Positions 34,987 through 43,984 of a stretch of DNA of 64,000 nt are shown here, in pieces. Position 1 is the first letter of the stretch; each line of letters opens with the position of its first letter. A program made the translations under genes and the position numbers. The DNA comes from CAJWPI01 sp964571215 (lineage in GTDB: Bacteria > Pseudomonadota > Gammaproteobacteria > Magnimaribacterales > Magnimaribacteraceae), in the NCBI GenBank assembly GCA_964571215.1, contig CAZMZZ010000001.1, positions 1 through 64,000 on the forward strand, given 5' to 3'. Below the pieces are notes generated by a model that was not told the DNA's origin, searched no databases, and was given only the letters and a program-made list of their open reading frames with translations.

Positions 34987-37900
34987 TTAACCTGTTGATT
35001 GTGAAGTTTTACTAAAAAACCTTAAAGATTTAAATTTAGATGAGAATCCCTTAAAGGAGTCAGATAGAACCAGTGCACAAGGGGTAACAACTAGGGTTAA
35101 GACAGTTGCTACAGCCAAACCTACTACAATTGCCCCTGACATCTGTTCCCAATAACTTGTAATATACATACCAGATTTTATCTGTCTGTTTATAAGGTCT
35201 ATGCTATAGCCCATTGCAATTGGGAGAAGTCCACATATTGTAGTAAAAGAAGTCAAGAAAACAGGTCTTAGTCTTAATACCGCACTTCTCAATGCTAAAG
35301 TGATAATATCTACTTTTGGATTATTCTTTTTTAAAACATTAAAGGTGTCTATTAAAACTATATTGTTATTTACTACGATACCAGCCAAGGCTACACAGCT
35401 TATTCCTGTTTGCATGGTACTAAAGGATCTCCCAAGTACTAATAAAGCTAGAAATACACCTCCGAAAGACAACAGTATTGCCGATAGGATTATCATTGAT
35501 TGATAAAAACTATTAAATTGAGTAACCAGCAATATAAGCATTATAAAAAGTGAAAGGAAGAAAGCTGTTACTAAGAAATTAGTTGCTTCTTGATTATATC
35601 TATCAAAGCCTCCAAATTTTACATTTATTCCTGGACCTAGATCAGTTTCGGCCAACCAATTCTTTATTTGTTTGATCTTTTCAGAGACTACGACTCCTTT
35701 TTCTTTCTCTGCAGTTATGGAGTAAACCCTTTTTCCATCAGTTCTGTTAATTGTTCCTGTAGCAGGTCTTGGTCTTAGATCTACAAAGCTATTTACTGGC
35801 ACTAAACCCTTGACCGTTTTCACATTTAATCTGCTTAACTCATCAAGATTTCTTTGCTCTTTAGGAAATCTAACCCTAATATCTATTTCGTCATCAGCGT
35901 CTAGCGGTCTATATTCCCCAACTTTTATACCATTTGTTATCATTTGGACTGCAGCTCCTACATCATTCAAGCTTGCACCAAATTGAGCAGCTCTGGTTTT
36001 ATCAATTTGCATTTCCCATTCAACACCTCTCTTCTGTAGAGTATCTTCAACATCTACTAAACCTGTTACTTCGTTTTCTACATAATTTCTTACTAATTTA
36101 GTTGCTCTAGCTAAAGAAATTGGGTCATCTCCTAGAATATCTATATCAACTGATCGACCAATGGGAGGACCTGCTTTTTCAGCTTCTATTTGAACCAAGA
36201 AGCCTGATGTATCTCCAGATAATTCTCGTAAATCTCCCAAGATTTCGTATCCATCTTTTCCCGATTCTCTTTGATTTTCATCAAAGAAGTCAACATACAT
36301 GGTAGATATTCTGTCAGGGTTAGAAGAGCCCCATCTGTTACCTGATCCAGTTCTAAGGTACAACATCTCAATATCTTTATTTGGAAGCAGTTTCTCCTCT
36401 GCACTTACAGATAACTCAAGTATTTCGTCTATAGAAAAATTAGCTCTAGCATCCACATTAACTTGTACCCATTGTGGAGCTACATCTGGAAAATAAATAG
36501 ATCCTTTTCCATGGTCTACCCAGATTTTCATAATTAAAACGATTGTAAAAACTATAATAAAAATAGTTTGACCAGGGATTTTAAGGAATTGATGTACTTT
36601 TCTAGCATATGCTCCAGTTATGCCTGGTAATGAGAGAGGGTTATCACTTTCAAGTCTTCTGATATTATCAGTATGTTCAACTGATTCTTTTGCAAGACCA
36701 CCAAACAATGCTCCTAAAATAGGAACAAAAACAATGGCATATAGTAATGATCCCACCAGAACACAAAATACTGTAACTGGCATCATTCTTATAAAACGCC
36801 CCATTCCTGGCATCATCATTAAGGGAAGGAAAACTATTAAGGTAGTAACAGTAGAAGATAAGACAGGCCAAAACATCCTAGAAGCAGCACTAGAATAGGC
36901 TTTAATTCTGTCCATACCTTCGGCTAATTTCCTATCAGCATACTCAGTTACTACAATTGACCCATCTATAGTCATGCCCATAGAAATAAGCATTCCAAAC
37001 ATAACCATGAAGTTAAATTCTTTATCAAAGATATGTAGAATCATTAAGCAAAAAAGATAAGTAAAAGGTATTGCAAAACCTACAAGTAAAGAGGTTCTGA
37101 ATCCAAGGGCTGCAAGTACCACTATCATTACTAAAACTACCGCAGTTAATACATTTCCCTGAAGTTCAGAAATCATTTCAAGAACAAATTTTGTTTCATC
37201 CCTTGTGTAGACAACGTTCACTCCAGGAGGAAAACTTTTCTGTTGTTCTGCGACTTCTTTTTTTACTTTTTCTATTACATCAAGAAGGTTTGTCCCGCTT
37301 CTCTTAACTATTTCTAAAGATACAGCTGATTGTCCGTTTACTCTTGAATATCCACTTCGATCTTTAAAGGTTCTTCTTACTTCCGCTACATCTGACAAGG
37401 TTATAACTGAATTTCCCGATACTTTTATGGGTAAATTATTTATATCTTCTAAACTAGCAAAAACACTAGGGACATTCACAGAAAATCTACCTTTACCTGT
37501 GTCAAGTGAACCAGCAGGAATGATCCTATTATTATTTGATATAGCTTGAAACAATTCGCCCATAGATATTCCATAGGTCTCTAATTTTGATTTCTCAACT
37601 ACAGCCTCAAGCAATTCATCTGGCACACCTTGTAAATCGGCAGAAAGAACTTCGGGAATTGTCTCTAACTCATCTTGAAGATTTTTGGTCAGTTTCATTA
37701 ACTCTCTTTCAGAGGTAGTACTGCTCGTAATGCTTATAGTAACCACAGGAAATCTTGATGTTGAGAATTCAATAATTCTTGGTTCTTTAGCATCATTTGG
37801 TAATTCAGGTCTTACTTCGTCAACTTTTACTCTTGTATCATATAGGGCTTGATCCATATCTATATCTTGGTCAAATTCAACCCTGACATTGGCATAACTT

Positions 37901-38160
37901 GTACCTGCTGTTGACTCAACTTCTTCTACACCCTCTATAGTTCTTAAAGCAGTTTCCAAGGGTTTTACAAGAAGTCTTTCTGAGTCTTCTGGTGATACTC
38001 CTTCATAAAAGACTGATACCAACACCCCGGGAAAAGTAACATCTGGTTCAGTTGCTTTTGGTAGAGCATTCATAGAATAAATACCCCATAAGCATAATAA
38101 AGCAAGAATACTTAAAGAGGTTCTTGATCTTTCTATTGCTTTAAGAACAAAAGTTTTCAT
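34987..38160 (-). CDS. RND-family efflux permease (AcrB-like)
   Basis: A 1057-residue inner-membrane RND transporter with twelve predicted helices and two large periplasmic loops, of the HAE1-type. It opens with a short cytoplasmic segment then helix 1, followed by PDVTFPGVLVSVFYEGVSPED. The proton-relay region is unusual: the site equivalent to the two Asp residues of AcrB reads GMTIDGS (Asp399, Gly400), and the Lys of helix 10 reads NNN (Asn931). The gene overlaps the adaptor by 4 bases. No TolC-type outer-membrane channel is encoded nearby. Substrates are unknown. Confidence 0.93.
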   Translation of the reverse strand: MKTFVLKAIERSRTSLSILALLCLWGIYSMNALPKATEPDVTFPGVLVSVFYEGVSPEDSERLLVKPLETALRTIEGVEEVESTAGTSYANVRVEFDQDIDMDQALYDTRVKVDEVRPELPNDAKEPRIIEFSTSRFPVVTISITSSTTSERELMKLTKNLQDELETIPEVLSADLQGVPDELLEAVVEKSKLETYGISMGELFQAISNNNRIIPAGSLDTGKGRFSVNVPSVFASLEDINNLPIKVSGNSVITLSDVAEVRRTFKDRSGYSRVNGQSAVSLEIVKRSGTNLLDVIEKVKKEVAEQQKSFPPGVNVVYTRDETKFVLEMISELQGNVLTAVVLVMIVVLAALGFRTSLLVGFAIPFTYLFCLMILHIFDKEFNFMVMFGMLISMGMTIDGSIVVTEYADRKLAEGMDRIKAYSSAASRMFWPVLSSTVTTLIVFLPLMMMPGMGRFIRMMPVTVFCVLVGSLLYAIVFVPILGALFGGLAKESVEHTDNIRRLESDNPLSLPGITGAYARKVHQFLKIPGQTIFIIVFTIVLIMKIWVDHGKGSIYFPDVAPQWVQVNVDARANFSIDEILELSVSAEEKLLPNKDIEMLYLRTGSGNRWGSSNPDRISTMYVDFFDENQRESGKDGYEILGDLRELSGDTSGFLVQIEAEKAGPPIGRSVDIDILGDDPISLARATKLVRNYVENEVTGLVDVEDTLQKRGVEWEMQIDKTRAAQFGASLNDVGAAVQMITNGIKVGEYRPLDADDEIDIRVRFPKEQRNLDELSRLNVKTVKGLVPVNSFVDLRPRPATGTINRTDGKRVYSITAEKEKGVVVSEKIKQIKNWLAETDLGPGINVKFGGFDRYNQEATNFLVTAFFLSLFIMLILLVTQFNSFYQSMIILSAILLSFGGVFLALLVLGRSFSTMQTGISCVALAGIVVNNNIVLIDTFNVLKKNNPKVDIITLALRSAVLRLRPVFLTSFTTICGLLPIAMGYSIDLINRQIKSGMYITSYWEQMSGAIVVGLAVATVLTLVVTPCALVLSDSFKGFSSKFKSLRFFSKTSQSTG

Positions 38161-39062
38161 ACTTCTGGAGACATCAATTCTTTGACTTTAACTGTTTGCC
38201 CTAGAAATACATATTCTTGACCTAAAGTGATTATTCTTGATGTTTGAGGTAAGCCGGTTATCCAAATGCCATTTAAAGTATCTTCTAATATCTCAATGGC
38301 ATTAAATTCCACCTCGTTATTTAAGTTTACCGTTCTTACTCCAAGCTGACCTTCTTCTCCTAGTATCAGTATCGCTGGAGATACTTTGTGAGCAAGAGTC
38401 TTATTTGCTTCAATAGTTATTGCTGCTGATATGCCATCTCTTATTGATCTATTTTTATTTTCAACACTCATCTCTACTCTAAAAGTTCTTCCTGCCCTGT
38501 CTGCAGAGGTACCAACAAAAGTTATTAGTCCCTCAATTTCTTTCCCTGATATCAATTTTGCTTTTGCTTGAGTATTGAGCTTTACAAAAGAAATTTCTTT
38601 TTCAGAAATCTCTCCAACAATTAGCATAGGATTTGGATCTATTAATGTAGCACAAACCCCTCCAACATTAAGATAATCGCCACTCTCGACATAAACTCTT
38701 TCTAAATAACCATCGAAAGGGGCAAAGACTTTAGGGTAAGCTTCTCTACCAGCAATATATTGCTGACAAATAACATCACCTTTCTTTACAAAATCTCCTT
38801 GTCTGAATGGAGTTTCTGTTACTCTTCCACTTATTTCTGCTTTAACGTTTACTAACTTTTCTGCTTCAGTGAAACCACTAACTTTAATTTTTTTTGAATG
38901 TAACTTAGCTTCACTTTTTAAGACTGTAACTGAAGAAATGGTTTCTAGGTTTGCTACTTCACTAGATTTATTTTCTGTGTTAACTAATAAACCAGAAAGA
39001 AGCCATAAAAGAGCTAAAACAAAGGTAATTGCAGCAGTTTTGTATGTTTGTTTTATTTTCAT
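38157..39062 (-). CDS. RND periplasmic adaptor (membrane fusion) protein
   Basis: A 301-residue HlyD-type membrane fusion protein with an N-terminal anchor (about 10-28), a biotinyl-lipoyl-like region (RVTETPFRQGDFVKKGDVIC), the barrel-sandwich APFDGYLERV segment and a beta-barrel domain with GRTFRVEMSVEN. It pairs with the permease that follows with a 4-base overlap, and the two would form a tripartite pump with an outer-membrane channel encoded elsewhere. An 8-bp inverted repeat sits upstream of its start and could be an operator. Confidence 0.92.
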   Translation of the reverse strand: MKIKQTYKTAAITFVLALLWLLSGLLVNTENKSSEVANLETISSVTVLKSEAKLHSKKIKVSGFTEAEKLVNVKAEISGRVTETPFRQGDFVKKGDVICQQYIAGREAYPKVFAPFDGYLERVYVESGDYLNVGGVCATLIDPNPMLIVGEISEKEISFVKLNTQAKAKLISGKEIEGLITFVGTSADRAGRTFRVEMSVENKNRSIRDGISAAITIEANKTLAHKVSPAILILGEEGQLGVRTVNLNNEVEFNAIEILEDTLNGIWITGLPQTSRIITLGQEYVFLGQTVKVKELMSPEV

Positions 39063-39072
39063 TAGTTTTTAG

Positions 39073-39094
39073 GTGTTATACCTTACTATAACAC
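39073..39094. promoter_or_regulatory. perfect inverted repeat upstream of the RND adaptor, candidate operator
   Basis: The arms GTGTTATA (39073-39080) and TATAACAC (39087-39094) are exact inverse repeats around a 6-base spacer and begin 11 bases before the adaptor start. On the - strand the arms contain -10-like TATAAC and TATAGT hexamers. There is no T-run after it, so it is not a terminator for the upstream gene. Dyads of this size often bind dimeric repressors; no regulator gene is adjacent. Confidence 0.5.
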
Positions 39095-39114
39095 TAAAAT
39101 ACTAAATGAAACAG

Positions 39115-40206
39115 CTAAAATTTATATTTTTCTTTTAGTTGTTTAAGTTTGTTATTTACCTTCTCTTTAGATTCTTTGTTTTGATTATCTCTAGTAAAAA
39201 TTTTTGGTTTATAAGAAGACCAATTAACTTCAGTTGAACTGTTCAAATTTCTTTTAGAATTTTCTGATTCTTTATCCCATAGAAACTTTACATGTCTGTA
39301 GAACTTACTATTCCATGAATTATGAGATTGACCAGTCTCTTGCCAATAAAGGATAAATTCTTTAATACATGAATCTGCAAACTCTTTATCAATTTTTGAT
39401 AATGAGAGTACCTCGTAAAAATCTTTACTTGGTAGCCATTTTCTATTCATGGGAGTTGGTAGGTCTGAATTATTAATTAAGTTTTGGGATCTTGCCCATT
39501 GCCTTCTAATGTGAGAAATAAATCTTGAGTTCCAGGTATCCGAAATTTCACCTTTATCTTGCCAATAGAGTGTAAATTCTGGAATTTCTTTGTCTATAAA
39601 CTCTTTGGTAACACCACTCTTGTATAGAATCTCAAGGGCTTCTCCATGAGGTAACCAGTCTTTATTAATAGATTTTCTTTTAGAGGCTTTATTAACTTCT
39701 ATCTCTTTTTTTCTCCATTCTTTAATAACATATCTCAGAAATTTTAAGTCCCAAGATCTATTTTGCTCACCCTTTTCTTTATAAAAGTGTATAAATTCTT
39801 CTAATTGGGAGTAAGTAAACTCATCAGGTATTCCATACTCTTTTGCTTGAAGAATTGTTTCTGGTTTAGGTTTCCATCTTTGTTCAATCTTAGTTTCGTC
39901 ATTACCTCTAAATTTAGTATAAATTTCAGGAAGTGAGTCTTGTATTTTTTTGTGGGAAGAGCTTAATTTAAAATTATGTTTGTTATTTAATTCTTTCAAA
40001 ATACCTTTTGAAACTAAACTTTTTAAATTTTTTAGGACCTTTTTTTGGTTCCAAAATGGCGTCTCAGAGATTATATCTTTTAAAGAAACCTCATTAACTC
40101 TTCTTAAAACAATAATTGATTGAATTATCTCTAGTAATACTGCTTGATTTAATCCTAAAGTTTTAGCTATTTCTTTTGAAATTTTGATGGAAGGTGACTG
40201 CTTCAT
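39115..40206 (-). CDS. protein with N-terminal winged-helix-like region and three DnaT-type repeats
   Basis: This 363-residue protein is not a standard DnaT. The first 80 residues resemble a winged-helix DNA-binding domain. Residues 111-164, 184-237 and 257-310 are three homologous 54-residue units, each running from the first W of a W-x-P motif to the last W of a segment like YW-Q-x-x-G-x-x-x-x-x-W-N-x-[KR]-F-x-x-H-[VI], spaced exactly 73 residues apart; this matches the DnaT DNA-binding domain of the primosome by pattern. The C-terminal tail is Lys-rich. A role in replication restart or in regulation is possible but not proven. It is encoded 52 bases upstream of the RND adaptor on the same strand and has its own promoter. 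Confidence 0.72.
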   Translation of the reverse strand: MKQSPSIKISKEIAKTLGLNQAVLLEIIQSIIVLRRVNEVSLKDIISETPFWNQKKVLKNLKSLVSKGILKELNNKHNFKLSSSHKKIQDSLPEIYTKFRGNDETKIEQRWKPKPETILQAKEYGIPDEFTYSQLEEFIHFYKEKGEQNRSWDLKFLRYVIKEWRKKEIEVNKASKRKSINKDWLPHGEALEILYKSGVTKEFIDKEIPEFTLYWQDKGEISDTWNSRFISHIRRQWARSQNLINNSDLPTPMNRKWLPSKDFYEVLSLSKIDKEFADSCIKEFILYWQETGQSHNSWNSKFYRHVKFLWDKESENSKRNLNSSTEVNWSSYKPKIFTRDNQNKESKEKVNNKLKQLKEKYKF

Positions 40207-40215
40207 TATTCTCTA

Positions 40216-40243
40216 AGTATAAAGGGACTAAAAGATACCTCAA
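40216..40243 (-). promoter_or_regulatory. promoter of the DnaT-repeat protein
   Basis: On the - strand TTGAGG (40238-40243), 16 bases, and TATACT (40216-40221) form a good sigma-70 promoter. The predicted start is about 3 bases before the ATG at 40206, so the leader is almost absent. The weak AGAG just before the ATG is the only ribosome-site-like feature. Confidence 0.5.
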
Positions 40244-40288
40244 GGGTTCTCAAGCACCGCTAAAGAAAAAATTCTAAAAATTTACTTT

Positions 40289-41329
40289 TTATTTGAGGGA
40301 TTCTGCGAGTTTATTTAAACAGATCCTTGTATCTTCCCATCCAAGACAGGCATCTGTAATACTTTTTCCATAGATAAGATCGCTTTTCTTTTTTATTTCT
40401 TGATTACCTTCTATAAGGTTACTTTCTATCATTACCCCTGTTATTCTTTTTTCGCCTGAAGAAATTTGATCACAAATATTTTCACAAACATCTATTTGTT
40501 TTTTATGTTGTTTTTGGCTATTTCCATGGCTCATATCAATCATAATACTTTCTGTAAGTCCTGCTTTAGATAAAAGAGAAGAAGCTTCTTCTATATTTTT
40601 TGTATCAAAGTTTGGTTCTTTTCCTCCTCTAAGGATTATATGGCAATCCTCATTACCTATAGAAGTAAATACAGCAGTACGACCTTCTTTAGTAACAGAA
40701 AGGAAAATGTGGGGGTTTTGTGCAGAATTTATTGCATCCACAGCTACCTGAATTCCCCCTCCAGTAGAGTTTTTAAATCCTACAGGACAAGATAGAGCAG
40801 AGGTGAGTTCTCTGTGAACTTGACTCTCAGTAGTTCTGGCACCTATTGCACCCCAAGATATTAAGTCAGCAAGATATTGAGGAGTTATGACATCTAGAAA
40901 CTCTGTTCCAGCTGCTATTCCAATATCATTTAATTCTCTAAGCAATTGTCTTGCTATAGATATACCCTTATTTATATCATATGAATTATTTAAATCTGGA
41001 TCGTTTATTAGGCCTTTCCAGCCTACAGTTGTTCGAGGCTTTTCAAAATAAACTCTCATTATGACCTCAAGATTTTCTTCGTACTGCTTGGATTCTTCTT
41101 TAAGCATTGAGGCATATTCAATGGCTGCTTTTGGATCATGTATAGAACATGGTCCGACTACAACTATTAGTCTTCTATCTTCCTTTGAGATAATTTTTGA
41201 GATTTTTGACCTTGTTTCAAATACTAGTTTTGAAGACTCTTCAGATATTGGTTGTAAAGAAATTAGATCGTTAGCTGGCATTAACTCTTCCATGCCAGAA
41301 ATTCGAATATTATCAGTTTGATACCGCAT
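40289..41329 (-). CDS. aroG: 3-deoxy-7-phosphoheptulonate (DAHP) synthase
   Basis: This enzyme joins phosphoenolpyruvate and erythrose 4-phosphate, the first step of the shikimate pathway. The 346-residue protein is of the class I alpha (AroF/G/H) type: RLIVVVGPCSIHDPKAAIEYA, EKPRTTVGWKGLINDP, GAIGARTTESQVHREL and DMSHGNSQK are all present. The N-terminus (MRYQTDNIRISGMEEL) is most like AroG, so the gene symbol is approximate; the feedback amino acid cannot be called. The rest of the aromatic pathway is in the superoperon at 54-58 kb. It is divergent from nadE. Confidence 0.9.
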   Translation of the reverse strand: MRYQTDNIRISGMEELMPANDLISLQPISEESSKLVFETRSKISKIISKEDRRLIVVVGPCSIHDPKAAIEYASMLKEESKQYEENLEVIMRVYFEKPRTTVGWKGLINDPDLNNSYDINKGISIARQLLRELNDIGIAAGTEFLDVITPQYLADLISWGAIGARTTESQVHRELTSALSCPVGFKNSTGGGIQVAVDAINSAQNPHIFLSVTKEGRTAVFTSIGNEDCHIILRGGKEPNFDTKNIEEASSLLSKAGLTESIMIDMSHGNSQKQHKKQIDVCENICDQISSGEKRITGVMIESNLIEGNQEIKKKSDLIYGKSITDACLGWEDTRICLNKLAESLK

Positions 41330-41362
41330 TGATCTATTTTTTTAAAGGAAGAGCATTTTACC

Positions 41363-41406
41363 TATATAAGAGTCATATTGAATACTTTTCAATGATAATA
41401 TATACC
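41363..41406. promoter_or_regulatory. divergent overlapping promoters around an inverted repeat (aroG / nadE)
   Basis: A dyad ATTGAA (41377-41382), 5 bases, TTCAAT (41388-41393) supplies the -35 hexamer to both directions. Toward aroG (- strand) TTGAAA (41387-41392) lies 18 bases from TATATA (41363-41368). Toward nadE (+ strand) TTGAAT (41378-41383) lies 17 bases from TATACC (41401-41406). The two polymerases would compete for the same DNA. No TyrR-type box is evident. Confidence 0.45.
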
Positions 41407-41466
41407 TTAAATCTAAAGAAATTACCCTATTGTTAGAATTCACCAAGAAGTTTAAATAAAGAAAGG

Positions 41467-43098
41467 ATGTCAATTTCATCAATAAGAATAGGTATAGTTC
41501 AAGAGAACCCGGTTGTTGGAGACATTAAGGGCAATACCGATTTAGTTATAAGGAGCATGAAAGGTTTTGGAAAAAAAAGACTTCCAGACATTGTAGTTTT
41601 TAGTGAAATGTTCTTAACAGGTTATCCTCCTGAAGACCTATTATATAGAGAAGATTTACTAAAGGATGTTAATAAGAATCTTGAAGAAATAAGCAAAGCA
41701 TACAAAGATGTGCGCATCGTAATAGGGTACCCTAGGCTTAAAAAAGGTAAACTTTTTAATGCAGCTGGAGTGGTATATCAGGGTTCTATTGAACATGAAT
41801 ATTTTAAACAGGAACTTCCCAACTATAATGTTTTTGATGAGAAAAGATATTTTTCACCAGGAAAAGGACCTTGTTTATTCGAGGTTAAAGGCAAGCATAT
41901 AGCTTTAACTATTTGTGAAGATATTTGGCATACGAAAGCTATTCGTCAAGCTGCAAGAAGAGGTGCTGACTTAGTAATAAATTTGAATGCCTCTCCTTTT
42001 CATAGAAATAAAATAAAAGAGAGAAAAGAGCTCGTCTCAAAACACGCAAAGAAGTTCTCTGTTCCAGTAATCTACGTAAATCAGGTTGGAGGGCAAGATG
42101 AACTAGTTTTTGATGGAGCTTCAATGATTTTTTCAAAAGAGGGAGAGTGTTCTAGATTATTTCCAAGTTTTAAACCCCATTCAGAAATTGTAGAACTTCA
42201 AGATACTGACTTATCGCTAATTTCTAATAAAAAAATTGAGAAAGAACAAGTTGTAAGAACTGAATTACAAGACCTTTATGATGCTTTAGTATTGGGTACA
42301 AAAGACTATATTCAGAAAAATAAATTTTCAGGAGCAATAATAGGGTCTTCTGGGGGCATTGATTCAGCTCTTACAGCAGTAATAGCTTCAGATGCGATAG
42401 GTCCAGATAAAGTTAAAACTTTTATGATGCCATTCAAATATACCTCTGAAATGAGTATTCAAGATGCTAATAAACTAGCAATTAATCTGGGCATTACTCA
42501 TCAGGTTATAGATATAAGTAGGATATTTAGCTCCTTTGAGTCATCTTTAAAAGATACTTTTCTTGGCAAAATTAAAGACAAGACAGAAGAAAATTTACAG
42601 TCAAGAGCTAGGGGTGTTCTTTTAATGGCTATTTCTAACAAATTAGGATTATTGGTACTTACTACAGGTAATAAAAGTGAGACTGCTGTCGGATATTCTA
42701 CTCTCTATGGAGATACTGCAGGAGGCTTTGGGGTGCTTAAAGATGTTCCAAAGACTTGGGTCTATCAATTAGCTAATTATAGAAACTCTTTATCTGAGGT
42801 TATTCCAAAAAGAATTATAGATAGACCTCCTTCAGCTGAACTTGCTGATGATCAAAAGGATACAGACAGTCTTCCTAGTTATGAGATCCTAGACAAGATC
42901 ATAGAGTTATATGTTGAAAAAGATGCGGGTATGGAAGAGATAGTTAGTAAGGGGTTAAATAAAAAAACTGTAGAAGAAATTATTAAATTAATTGATAAGA
43001 ATGAATATAAAAGGAGACAAGCTCCACCTGGAGTAAGGATTACTGCCAGAGGTTTTGGAAAAGATAGAAGATATCCAATTACTAATAGATATTCGTAA
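41467..43098 (+). CDS. nadE: NAD+ synthase, glutamine-hydrolysing
   Basis: NadE amidates deamido-NAD using glutamine as the ammonia donor, the last step of NAD synthesis. The 543-residue protein has an N-terminal nitrilase-type glutaminase domain with the triad Glu47, Lys114 and Cys150, and a C-terminal synthetase domain with the ATP loop SGGIDSALT and a TTGNKSETAVGYSTLYGD motif. This is the long, two-domain form. An AAAGG run just upstream supports the ATG. It shares a divergent promoter region with aroG. Confidence 0.96.
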   Translation: MSISSIRIGIVQENPVVGDIKGNTDLVIRSMKGFGKKRLPDIVVFSEMFLTGYPPEDLLYREDLLKDVNKNLEEISKAYKDVRIVIGYPRLKKGKLFNAAGVVYQGSIEHEYFKQELPNYNVFDEKRYFSPGKGPCLFEVKGKHIALTICEDIWHTKAIRQAARRGADLVINLNASPFHRNKIKERKELVSKHAKKFSVPVIYVNQVGGQDELVFDGASMIFSKEGECSRLFPSFKPHSEIVELQDTDLSLISNKKIEKEQVVRTELQDLYDALVLGTKDYIQKNKFSGAIIGSSGGIDSALTAVIASDAIGPDKVKTFMMPFKYTSEMSIQDANKLAINLGITHQVIDISRIFSSFESSLKDTFLGKIKDKTEENLQSRARGVLLMAISNKLGLLVLTTGNKSETAVGYSTLYGDTAGGFGVLKDVPKTWVYQLANYRNSLSEVIPKRIIDRPPSAELADDQKDTDSLPSYEILDKIIELYVEKDAGMEEIVSKGLNKKTVEEIIKLIDKNEYKRRQAPPGVRITARGFGKDRRYPITNRYS

Positions 43099-43136
43099 GA
43101 GAAAATCCATTAGATGCGTTTTTTTCTTGAGCTGGC

Positions 43137-43142
43137 TATAAT
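43137..43142 (+). promoter_or_regulatory. candidate -10 element of the scpA-scpB-rluB operon
   Basis: A perfect TATAAT 30 bases before the scpA ATG; the expected start is near 43149. No good -35 lies at 16-18 bases, so the assignment is weak. GGAG just before the ATG at 43172 provides the ribosome site. Confidence 0.35.
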
Positions 43143-43171
43143 AAACCTCCAATGCATATAGTATTGGAGAA

Positions 43172-43984
43172 ATGGTTGATATAGAAACCAAGATTCCTCG
43201 TCAAGAGGAACTCACTTTAGCCACGGTAAAGGGGGAGCGTGTTACTTCTTTACCAGAAGATCTTTATGTACCACCTAATGCTTTAGAGGTCTTACTCGAT
43301 ACTTTTGCTGGCCCATTAGACTTTCTTCTTTATTTAATTAAGAAACAGAATATTAATATTGCTGATATAAATGTAGAGCTTATAACTCAACAATATACAT
43401 CATACATAAATCTTATGGAGGCCTTTAAAATTGAATTAGCAGGAGATTATCTAGTAATGGCTGCTTATCTTGCAGAGCTTAAATCAAGAATGCTTCTACC
43501 CAGACATGAAGAAGAGATGATTGAAGAAGATCCCAGAGCTGAACTTATTCATAGATTACAAGAGTACCAGAGATTCAAAGAGATATCGGAGAAATTAGAT
43601 ACAATTCCTAGACTCAATAGAGATTTTTTTCCGACTTCAGCAAAACTCCCTGAATTCCAAATAGAAACACCCCATGTTGAAGTCTCCCTTCAAGATTTAT
43701 CTTTGTCTTTATCTGAGGTTATGCAAAGAGCTGAACAATCTAAAGCTCATTTAATTAATTTTGAGCAACTCTCTACAAGAGAAAGGATGTCTGAGATATT
43801 AGAAAGAATGAAGAAAGAATCTTTTATAGAATTTTCTTCTTTATTCTTAGTTCAAGAAGGAAAACTTGGGGTGGTGGTTACTTTTTTAGCAGTTCTAGAA
43901 TTGATCAAGGATTCATTAATAGAAATAGTTCAGTCTGAAGAATTTGGTCCTATACACATAAAAGGAATAAAAGAGGTACACTAA
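43172..43984 (+). CDS. scpA: segregation and condensation protein A
   Basis: ScpA is the kleisin subunit of the SMC-ScpAB condensin. The 270-residue protein has the kleisin N-terminal signature FAGPLDFLLYLIKKQNINIADI, the conserved LVMAAYLAELKSRMLLP and a winged-helix C-terminus (VTFLAVLELIKDSLIEIVQ). Its stop overlaps the scpB start by one base (TAATG), indicating coupled translation and stoichiometric production. A full SMC gene would be expected elsewhere. Confidence 0.95.
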   Translation: MVDIETKIPRQEELTLATVKGERVTSLPEDLYVPPNALEVLLDTFAGPLDFLLYLIKKQNINIADINVELITQQYTSYINLMEAFKIELAGDYLVMAAYLAELKSRMLLPRHEEEMIEEDPRAELIHRLQEYQRFKEISEKLDTIPRLNRDFFPTSAKLPEFQIETPHVEVSLQDLSLSLSEVMQRAEQSKAHLINFEQLSTRERMSEILERMKKESFIEFSSLFLVQEGKLGVVVTFLAVLELIKDSLIEIVQSEEFGPIHIKGIKEVH

